Below are positions 55,735-64,000 of a stretch of 64,000 nt of DNA, in pieces (within the stretch, counting starts at the first letter, position 1; every line of letters starts with the position of its first letter). The notes under the pieces were generated by a model. It was not told the DNA's origin, did no database searches, and saw only the letters and a list, made by a program, of their open reading frames with translations. The stretch covers positions 806,001 through 870,000 of the forward strand of contig CANTFL010000086.1 in the NCBI GenBank assembly GCA_947650285.1, read 5' to 3'. The position numbers and the translations under genes were made by a program. The DNA comes from Hyaloperonospora brassicae (Eukaryota; Oomycota; Peronosporomycetes; Peronosporales; Peronosporaceae).

Positions 55735-56865
55735 TGTGGTGAAGTCGATCTCACAAAATTGGTTTATTGAGGGTCGAACTTCCACTTGCCCAGACTTGCC
55801 GACTCACGGAGGGGGTACTCCGATCCGTGCCTTGTCGTATAGCCTTGTGCTCACCTTGTGTACCCGTCGGTTAGGCTGGCTTGAGCTCTTCGTAATAGCC
55901 TTGGGAGATGTCGATCTCGCTGAGGGTTTGGGGTTGAGAGTTCGCTTCCGGTGCGAAATCTTCACACCACGAACAGGGGTTCTGCGATCTTGATCTTGAG
56001 TCACGGCGATCTCTATCTGGAAACGTCGAGATCTCGATCTTGAATCACACCGATCTCGATTTGTCCTCGGGGTCGGGATCTTTGCTGTGCGGAAATCTTC
56101 ACTCAGCAAATGATAGTCTTGCGTCGATCTTTCGTTGGGATCGGTCCGATCTGGTCTCGGGATCGGCCGATCTTGCCGGAAGTGCACAATGTTGTCGGAT
56201 CCGTTGCTTGTTTCGCCAAAATGAAACGTGCCGATCTGCCCTGTAGATCGCTTCAGTCTTGCTCGGTCTTGTCTTGAACTCCTTGTCCAGATCTTCTGAC
56301 CACTTGAGCCGCCTCGCGATCTTGTAACCAAAATCATTTGTCTTTACCGTTGTTTGCTGCTACCCTAGCAGTTTGAGTTGAGTTGAGTTAACTTAACCCC
56401 ACCTTGGCCAAACAATCCAAGGTGAGTACACGAAACAAGGCGCGGCGAAGTCTTTTGATCGACGGGAGGCCAAATATCCTGCCCGGAAGAGAAGTCTGCG
56501 ACGTGCTTTATATGTAAAAACGGTAACTGTTTTTATTATCCAACCAAATTAATAGACATCCTATCCTTAAGCCTATTCCAAACTGTAGGTCACTCTCCAA
56601 GTCGATATCACCTTCAAGCTTGACCGCCCCCTTGAACACGTGTCGAAATTTCGTGACCTGTGCTCCAAAGATAGCGCCAATACTCCCGATATCGTACCCA
56701 GACACCAAAAAGGGACCAAATTCCAAATACGGTACCAAATACCCAATTTTGGTACCGAAAAGTCCAGAATAGTATCCAAATGCCGAATGTGTCTAAATCC
56801 ATTTTGCGACGTCAATTCAACCGGGTTCCACTGGATCTTTCAATCTGAGCTTTTAGGACATCACT
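55735..56865 (-). repeat. 3' LTR of B4 (at least this part)
   Basis: Begins TGTGGTGAAG on the forward strand. The right limit given is only as far as it can be compared with the truncated second copy; the true end is further right and could not be placed. About 22 GATC sites occur in 1131 bases, mostly as CGATCT between 55910 and 56310. Confidence 0.95.
56507..56512 (-). promoter_or_regulatory. TATA box in the B4 LTR
   Basis: TATAAA on the reverse strand (context CATATAAAGCAC), repeated at 63642-63647 in the second LTR. Its place in a long LTR fits a U3 promoter. Confidence 0.4.
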
Positions 56866-57650
56866 CTTTGACCTTCAACAAGCATGTTTATCACGATCCA
56901 ATAGCTCCATCACCGACATATCCATAATCAGCAGGGAACATGACCGATCTGATGTCCAATCAGAGATTGTTGAGGATCGGTACGGTATAATTCAGCAGTA
57001 AATAGCTTTCTGTTTACCGTACGTGCTTTAATATCATCCTCCCGGGTTTATCGGATCAACGAGACCATCCACAGGTCTTGAAACAGTTCCCTGGACTCCC
57101 ACGAGTATCCACACTTCCAGATAGGGCTATAATTAACCTAAATCAGTACTCTCTTTCAGAGACTGGTAAAGAGTGTCACCGATCTGATGGATGTTACACC
57201 TTCGTCACAGAGTCATATCGCATCACCTAGTCCCAGATCCTTGTCCCAGGTCGCTCCATGAAAATCGTTCTATTTGTCGTCTTGTCCCAGATCGCTCTGT
57301 CTCAGGTCGATCCATATCCATCAATCTGCAGACAGTTGGATCGGATCGCCGATCCCCGTTGAGATCGCTTTCCATCTCCTAATTGGATCGCTAGGTCCAA
57401 TGTCATCATTTTCCACCAGTAAGTGACGCCTTAACTGGATAGTCTCCGATCCACGTCCCAGAATTTGATTAGTGACTTTACCACAACCACCCCCTGTGTA
57501 CTGAAGGCCGTTTGGGCAGCAATCGGCTTCAGTCCAGTCACTCATCAACTTCGATCCAGGCACTCAAGTCCATCTCATGGCCTCTCCGACACGCCTCTCC
57601 ACCTCGCCGATATCTTCGGAACGTTCCACCGTGCTTTTGTTTCCGGATCG
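56866..57650. other. No gene; LTR remainder and GATC-rich leader of the B4 3' region
   Basis: The LTR must end somewhere in the first part. The rest is GATC-rich, with no coding motif and no clear polypurine tract. Confidence 0.4.
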
Positions 57651-57654
57651 CGAC

Positions 57655-58110
57655 CCGTTGCCCAGATCGCCAGATCACGAGGGGCTCACTCCAACAGTTC
57701 CGGATCAGCCTGGGTATCCTAGTCCTCTTAGTCCGGCCAGATCGCCATCGATCGTCACGGGATCGACGGATTGACGACCAATCGGACCTTTATCTTCATC
57801 CTGAGACATGTCTTCTAGATCTCCAGATCCCGGGAGGTATACTCTAATAGTCCCAGATCGACCTGGGTCTCCAAGTGATCTTGGTCCGGCCGAATCGATA
57901 CCTTTCTCCAGGGGATCACCAGATCGACTACCCACCGGGCCTTCGTATCCTGCCCACGATCTGTCGTCCAAAGCGCCAGATCACGGGAGGTATAATCTAA
58001 TAGTCCCAGATCGACCCATATCTCCACTTTTCCATTCAGATGACCTGTTCGACAGCCTGAGTTGATCCCATCCCATTCTTTACCAGATCGATAGTTACTT
58101 GGGCTCAACT
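57655..58110 (-). repeat. Three tandem units of about 150 bases in B4
   Basis: Units starting near 57665, 57816 and 57968 share CCAGATC(A/C)CG(A/G)G, a TCCCAGATCGACC or related block, and GTCCGGCC(A/G)GATCG. On the reverse strand the units translate partly in frame (VDLGLLEYTSRDLE twice), but no protein function is apparent. Confidence 0.65.
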
Positions 58111-58533
58111 TATATCTCCAGTCAATCGACCTGGATCGCCAGATTATCAGTTTCGGCTTAGATCGCTATTCGTTTGAACAAGATCGTTAGATCATTCTGC
58201 TTCACTTGGATCACCGGTCTTAGTAGAATTCGAAAATGATAATACATCAGATTTCATTACCATCGCTCGTCACATCTTTTATCGTTGTATCACCATGCCA
58301 AATCAATCTCGCTCTCCATCAATTAGTTGATAATTCAGTTCCATACTCATATACGAATAGCCCATTCCTCTGGCATGTACTACCTCCAAGTACACCCTTC
58401 AAACCCATTCCACTAGCATTTGCTACCTCCTAGCACACCCGTCAACCGATATCCTCCGCCACATACAGCCTCCCGGCATGTGCTTTCACCGCCTTACAGC
58501 CAAATGCAACCTCCTTGCATACTTCAACCACAC

Positions 58534-59586
58534 CTAACCTCCAGATCGGTGTTCGACCCTTGATGCAGCTTCTTCTAATTGCCCCACCTTGAATCGATTC
58601 CGGCTTGCTCGACCACGGTTATATTCTTGCGACATATCCACGAAATTTACATTTGCCTCGTCTATCCATGTCGGATCGCTGGAGCTTTTCCAACACTTCC
58701 CGACCGGACAGTGTACTTGTCCAACCCGAGGTTTTCGGCCAGATCGCACGTCTTCTGTTCTTTTCACTTCGAACTTATCATCCTCTCGACCTCCTTCCCA
58801 GCTATCGTCCGGCCACTATACTTCATCAAAGCCCACTCGACCAATCTCGTATACCGTCAAACAGATTATTGGTCGATCCTGAAACATCTTGACCTGCTTC
58901 AACTTCGAAACATGATCCATAGAGAACAACCTGTATGGGTTACTATCAATATCCAGTCGTACGATATGATCTCCACATTTGACGGCCTCACGAAACGGTC
59001 CGTGCCACATATGGGCTAAACTTTGTGCATATTCATCCTTGAACCGATAGCGATAAAGCCGCAACTCCTCTTCACGACTTATCTGCAGTGGATTACAATC
59101 CGCATTATAGCGGTCGATCCCCACCGTACCAGTCTCTGGGGTCATCACGGTGGACTTTCCATGCTCTCCACTGTATCCCATATCGGTCTCTTTTTTATGA
59201 TGGTGGCTAAATTTTAATCCGTCAGGATCAACATCACTAAAACTTCCCCATTCGATCATCTTTGGCCCCTCCTCGATGTTCAATTTAGCAAATTGATAGG
59301 GTTCCACAGCGTCACAGCTCATAGCCTTGGTGGCATTTATCACAGCAGGAGACATCATATCACCAATTACTCTAGGTAGGTCATTGTAAGTCCCTGTTTT
59401 AGCTGCGTCTCCAAGCTGTCGATTGTCTCGTCCTTGTAACACACCATCTCGAGTCGACATCCCGCCTGACTGACGTCTGGACTCTCCATGCACCGTATCA
59501 ATATCGTCAGGGTCTCCGTATTTGGTCGTGCTATCTTCACATACCGATTGTTTCCATCCAATCGACGCTTGATCGATCTCCACCAA
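58534..59586 (-). pseudogene. pol C-terminus of B4 with chromodomain-like end
   Basis: 256 open codons from 59586 to 58816 end with LAHMWHGPFREAVKCGDHIVRLDIDSNPYRLFSMDHVSKLKQV, the strand-rich module that follows the integrase core in family B. After a short break, 58767-58534 reads RSGRKPRVGQVH...SDPTWIDEANVN...RASRNRF, matching B3. The first 150 residues of the open frame (Asp, Gly, Thr-rich) are unidentified and take the place where integrase should be. Confidence 0.65.
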
Positions 59587-59589
59587 ACC

Positions 59590-59985
59590 CTGCGACGGCG
59601 ACTTCGCACCCTAGTTTCCCTTCGACAATCTCACGGTCGCAATCATTTCGAGTCCTTTAACCAGTTGGGAATGTTCTTTTTGCGACTCACCATCCTTGAA
59701 CCCGATCCCGTCTGCCTGACAGCAGGACCGTTCTTGTAACCGATCAGCTACCTCAGACTCGGTGTCTTCAGTCGTAATCTCCCCTGTGGTGTCGATCTCT
59801 TGCTTCGGTAGGTCTTGTATCCACTCGACGCTTTTAATCTTCTCTTTACTATCCACCGCTGAAGGTATCTTCACACACAGTCGATATACACTTGTAGGGT
59901 TATCGCCGCATAGAAATCCGCGCCCCCAGTCCAAATTAGCTAGCAAATCGAGATGTAATAACAGACCATTACACTCGTCTTCAGC
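59590..59985 (-). pseudogene. Unidentified acidic open stretch of B4
   Basis: 111 codons from 59946, with VDSKEKIKSVEWIQDLPKQE and TTGEITTEDTESEVADRLQE. No motif was recognised. It continues, after one stop, into the pol C-terminal piece downstream. Confidence 0.4.
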
Positions 59986-59989
59986 ACCT

Positions 59990-60775
59990 TCGCGACCCTG
60001 GCTTACGTGATCTTGATCCGTAATATGCCTTTGACCACTAACTCGATCTTGCTTGATAAAAACTCAAACGATCCATCGTGTGAATGCAGGTCATATTTGC
60101 CATATCGATCTCCACTGGTAGAGTGATCGCCGCAGAGAAATACACGCCCTTTGTCCAGATCAGCTTCGAGATCTTGATCCATACAATACGTTTGATGACT
60201 TTCTCGATCTTGATCGATAGAGAGCTTAAACAATCCATCGGGTAAATGCGAAATCACTTCGCGATCTTGACCAGTCGAACACGGTGGTTCACCTTCGCAA
60301 TCTTCTCGATCTTGATCGACAGAAAACTAAAACGATCCATCGGGTAAATGCGGATTTACTTCACGATCTTGACATATCCAGTAATGCGAGTCACCTTCGG
60401 GATCTTGATCCGTAGAAACCCTTGACCTCTTTCTCGATCTTGATCGATAGAACGCGTAAGCGATTCATAGGAATAAGGCGAATTTAATTCGCAGTCTCAA
60501 TCGGTCGAATACTGTGTATCATCATCGCGATCTTGACATGTCCAATGCTGTGGGTCATCTACATAATCTCGATTCATTACATAGGAGCGATCACTTTCTC
60601 GATCTTGATCAAAATGACGTTGAACCGATATATCGTGTGAAGGATGAATCACGCTTCGATCTTGTTCCGTCAAATACTGTGGATCACCTTCGCGATCTCA
60701 ATCATCAGAAATCTGAAACTATTCATCATGTGAGAGTAAATCGACGACGGCATTCTCTTCTCCTGACGCAGATTT
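59990..60775. repeat. Degenerate tandem array rich in GATCTTGATC
   Basis: Five landmarks CTCGATCTTG(A/C)T recur at about 60043, 60203, 60305, 60433 and 60598, most followed by an AAACGATCCATCG-like block. Spacing is irregular (about 100-165 bases). It replaces the part of pol where RT and RNase H should be. Confidence 0.6.
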
Positions 60776-60779
60776 GATA

Positions 60780-61350
60780 CTTTATCCTCCCGTTTTAGCT
60801 TTAGAAATCCGATGAGTAATTACTGCCGCTTCTTTCACCGTTTCCACAGGATCATCTTTTGGTCGTGACATTAACTTTATCGGTTTAACATAGTTAGCAG
60901 GATTCGCCGGAGATTCAATCCATTCATTATCGGTCCACTTCCATTGTTCATCTGTAGTATTTTCATACGCTAAGGTTTGACACTTCTTATATCAGCCAGA
61001 TCCATACAACACGTATCCTTGAGATCGTGGTGTTTTCTCGCCTTTCATCCACATACCGAGTGTGGTATGTGGTGGTATTACGATCTTCTGATCACCAATA
61101 TTCGTCACCTGCAGATATATAAAAGCTTACCAGGGCAGTATCTTACTGTTGGCACCCAATTCAGTCCTCGTGCAATTTACAACCTTGAGAACGCTTGACT
61201 AATACCGATCTTCACCTCGTTAGATTCTCCAACAGGGATCTCGATGGATTGATCAGTAGTTTTTATCATTTCCACCATTGATTTATACGGTGAACGTTTT
61301 CCTGAGAAGAGAATTGGATTCTTATCCGGTTGTTTTTGTGAAAGGTAGTA
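60780..61350 (-). pseudogene. Protease C-terminal side and linker of B4
   Basis: Reverse strand near 61300-61200 reads FSGKRSPYKSMVEMIKTTDQSIEIPVGESNEVKIGI, matching the PYRSIFK region after the protease of B2. The active-site half of the protease is missing between here and gag. Confidence 0.5.
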
Positions 61351-62292
61351 TTGTTGATCAACCGATTCTTCGTGTCCATTTTATTCGAACAGAAATTCTT
61401 CCACCAGAGCCTTTTAATCAAATTGTATCGATTTGTTCAGTTGGAGATACCGATATCGGGCTGGAGCGGTGAGCAATTCACCGAACACCAAACATTTCTC
61501 TTCATCAGGTATTTGTTCTCGAAGAAAGGCCGACATGACCTTGACGATCCAGCTCCAAGCCCGACCTTCGTCTCGACCTTTTCCTGAAAACTCTTCCAGA
61601 CGTGAGATCACGGACGACCTTGGTTGTATGTCGATCTTGGCTTGCTCTTCAAAGGCTTCAATCCTGGCCTTGCCGATCCTGTCCTTTAGAAAAGATCCTC
61701 CCAATGGTCCCAGAGACATCCGACGGACGCTGATGGACCCATCTGACTTGATCTCGGAGTCAGCTGAGGCGTAATAAGGCAATCCTGAGGGGTGTTTTCG
61801 AGGATATCCCGAGGGTACAACGACCCCGTCTCTAGGAGTGGTGGTCTTGCCCATCATAGGTATCGTGACCTCCCCGAACTCGCCTACTGCGTTCATAAAC
61901 TGTTCCAAGCTGCTTCCCATCAGCTAAATCTTTATTGAAAGCAAAATGGCAGAATCCCGTGTTATTCAACATCTGCAAAATCAAATCAATCGCGCCGAGT
62001 TTGCTAGTCACGGGCGGCGGGATAGAGATCGGCTTACCCAGAGGGCCCATCCACTTGGGTCGTAATATCTTTAACACTGGGTCTGTCTTGAGCAGTGTCT
62101 TGAAGTGGCTATAATAGCACTGCAATTTTACACACTTCCACATTTGAGTCACCGACTCAATCTTCGACACCGCGATTTGGTCCATCTCACGATCATATTC
62201 TTCTTTGACTACGGTCTTCGATCTGAGTGGTTTTCCGATTCGGTGATCTTCGTTATTCGATCCCAGCACTTTCTTCTTCTTTCGTGCCGACT

Positions 62293-62570
62293 CGGCGGGT
62301 TTCTTGGCCGCCTTTCTCGTGTCAATGTCTGGTGACCTGCTGACGAGGGTATTCGATCCCGGCTTATTCTTCATCTTTCATGCCAATCCGGCGGTTTTCT
62401 TGGCCGTCTTTCTCGTGTTAGTGTCTGGTGGCCTGCTGACGACAGTATTTGATCCCGGCACTTTCTTCTTCATTCGTGCCGATCCGGCCAACGTCTTCCT
62501 CGTATAAATGTCAGGTGACTTGCAGACGAGGGTATTGAGTTTGGCTTTCGCCGTTTTGATTTTCACCATT
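62293..62570 (-). repeat. Three 96-base tandem units in B4 gag
   Basis: Units start at 62293, 62389 and 62485, exactly 96 bases apart, and encode 32-residue repeats of the type KKVPGSNTVVSRPPDTNTRK. Being a multiple of three, the repeats keep the frame. Confidence 0.9.
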
Positions 62571-62852
62571 GGATTTTCATCCAGCAGATCGCTATTTTCA
62601 GAGCGAATTGCGGTGGCCCCCGAAAGGGCCCTAGAAGGTATTTGAGTTTTATCTTTCAGATCGATCTCTCGATCTTCCTCTTCCATTTTCATTTCATTAA
62701 ATTCCCTCCTAAAACGCTGATGATCTGAGGATCTTGTGCTTCTACGTGTCAGCGTCGACCCCTCTGTCGCTGACACTTCAATCCCAGGTTCTTGCTTGAT
62801 CTTGACATCTTCTCCAGTGGACTCATGGTGAAATAAAGAGTCATCATAAGAT

Positions 62853-62868
62853 CCGGGCACGCGCACCA
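62853..62868 (-). other. Primer-binding site of B4
   Basis: Reverse strand TGGTGCGCGTGCCCGG, one base inside the LTR. The matching tRNA would end CCGGGCACGCGCACCA; I do not assign it. It is a different primer from families A and C, which use TGGTAGCA. Confidence 0.8.
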
Positions 62869-62869
62869 T

Positions 62870-64000
62870 TGTGGTGAAGTTGATCTCACAAAATTGCTTT
62901 AGTGAGGGTCGAACTTCCACTTGCCCAGACTTGCCGACTCACGGAGGGGTTACTCCGATCCGTGCCTTGTCGTATAGCCTTGTGCTCACCTTGTGTACCC
63001 GTCGGTTAGGCTGGCTTGAGCTCTTCGTAATAGCCTTGGGAGATGTCGATCTCGCTGAGGGTTTGGGGTTGAGAGTTCGCTTCCGGTGCGAAATCTTCAC
63101 ACCACGAACAGGGGTTCTGCGATCTTGATCTTGAGTCACGGCGATCTCTATCTGGAAACGTCGCGATCTCGATCTTGAATCACACCGATCTCGATTTGTC
63201 CTCGGGGTCGGGATCTTTGCTGTGCGGAAATCTTCACTCAGCAAATGATAGTCTTGCGTCGATCTTGCGTTGGGATCGGTCCGATCTGGTCTCGGGATCG
63301 GCCGATCTTGCCGGAAGTGCACAATGTTGTCGGATCCGTTGCTTGTTTCGTCAAAATGAAACGTGCCGATCTGCCCTGTAGATCGCTTCAGTCTTGCTCG
63401 GTCTTGTCTTGAACTCCTTGTCCAGATCTTCTGACCACTTGAGCCGCCTCGCGATCTTGTAACCAAAATCATTTGTCTTTACCGTTGTTTGCTGCTACCC
63501 TAGCAGTTTGAGTTGAGTTGAGTTAACTTAACCCCACCTTGGCCAAACAATCCAAGGTGAGTACACGAAACAAGGCGCGGCGAAGTCTTTTGATCGACGG
63601 GAGGCCAAATATCCTGCCCGGAAGAGAAGTCTGCGACGTGCTTTATATGTAAAAACGGTAACTGTTTTTATTATCCAACCAAATTAATAGACATCCTATC
63701 CTTAAGCCTATTCCAAACTGTAGGTCACTCTCCAAGTCGATATCACCTTCAAGCTTGACCGCCCCCTTGAACACGTGTCGAAATTTCGTGACCTGTGCTC
63801 CAAAGATAGCGCCAATACTCCCGATATCGTACCCAGACACCAAAAAGGGACCAAATTCCAAATACGGTACCAAATACCCAATTTTGGTACCGAAAAGTCC
63901 AGAATAGTATCCAAATGCCGAATGTGTCTAAATCCATTTTGCGACGTCAATTCAACCGGGTTCCACTGGATCTTTCAATCTGAGCTTTTAGGACATCACT
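62870..64000 (-). repeat. 5' LTR of B4, truncated by the window end
   Basis: Aligned base for base with 55735-56865. Differences seen are near 62881, 62897, 62902, 62949, 63164, 63265 and 63349. Confidence 0.95.

Larger units (their letters stand above)
61414..62869 (-). pseudogene. gag of B4 in three open pieces
   Basis: The first in-element ATG is at 62869-62867, formed by the base between LTR and primer-binding site plus the site itself (MVRVPGSYDDSLFHHE). The N-terminal region is charged and Lys-rich with three 32-residue repeats (62293-62570). The third piece, 61920-61414, holds the capsid core FSGKGRDEGRAWSWIVKV...EEKCLVFGELLTAPARYRY. The pieces are separated by a stop and a frame change near 61920-62375. 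No zinc knuckle was found. Confidence 0.75.
55735..64000 (-). mobile_element. B4: large non-autonomous family B LTR element, young by its LTRs
   Basis: Two repeats of at least 1131 bases, 7135 bases apart, match without indels and with about seven substitutions (roughly 99.4 percent). A primer-binding site adjoins the right-hand copy, so the element is on the reverse strand. Inside are gag pieces, a protease-side fragment, a pol C-terminus with chromodomain-like end and long tandem repeats. RT, RNase H and integrase catalytic motifs are absent. The right LTR runs off the window. Confidence 0.9.

Noticed and set aside
55804..56337. 177-codon frame in the B4 LTR and its twin at 62939-63472
   Set aside because: Arg/Ser/Asp-rich translation of the GATC-rich LTR. 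It is identical in both LTRs and spans the region where an LTR promoter is expected; no domain is visible.
56573..56927. Open frames in the B4 LTR, one strikingly rich in Trp and Phe
   Set aside because: They repeat exactly at 63708-63950 because they are LTR sequence; the aromatic richness comes from recurring GGTACCAAAT-like words, not from a protein.
1..64000. RxLR or Crinkler effectors, tRNA and rRNA genes, CRISPR arrays
   Set aside because: No RxLR-EER, LFLAK or repeat-spacer pattern was seen on either strand, and no tRNA could be supported by eye.

Overview
The window looks like a gene-poor, repeat-rich stretch of an oomycete genome (a Phytophthora or downy-mildew-like organism). The evidence is the types of chromodomain Ty3/gypsy retrotransposon present and the single plausible host gene, which sits behind a near-perfect match to the published oomycete initiator consensus (TCATTYYNCAWTTT). 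No bacterial operon, tRNA, rRNA or CRISPR array was seen. Identifications come from reading motifs and from comparing copies inside the window; no database was searched.

Almost everything is LTR retrotransposon, from three Ty3/gypsy families plus traces of Ty1/copia. Family A has a very old, AT-rich copy A0 (+, about 36-6000), a broken copy A1 (-, 9427-17175), the best-preserved copy A2 (+, 38952-46946) and two solo LTRs (36235-36697 -, 37704-38145 +). Family B is GATC-rich and has decayed copies B1 (+, gag 8205-9426), B2 (+, about 18640-23950) and B3 (-, about 24660-32200), a fragment at 33340-34020, and a long non-autonomous derivative B4 (-, 55735 to beyond the window end) whose long terminal repeats are almost identical. 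Family C is one copy, C1 (+, about 49600-55734), open in one main frame but broken by many stops; B4 abuts its 3' end.

The one convincing host gene, at 48570-48755 between A2 and C1, encodes a 61-residue secreted peptide with a signal sequence and six cysteines. It has a core promoter about 50 bases upstream and a polyadenylation signal about 145 bases downstream. This is the setting in which oomycete effector-like genes are often found.

Two features deserve most attention. First, family A elements are written almost end to end as short perfect hairpins, roughly one per 50-90 bases, through LTR, gag, pol and linkers. Arms differ between A1 and A2 by paired, compensating changes, and the gag start codons of A1, A2 and C1 lie inside such hairpins. 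Second, family A carries a long antisense reading frame (about 538 codons in A1) facing pol, overlapping the chromodomain and ending in a coiled coil and a basic tail. Its coiled coil is better conserved than the sense protein it overlaps, and C1 has an antisense coiled-coil frame in the same place.
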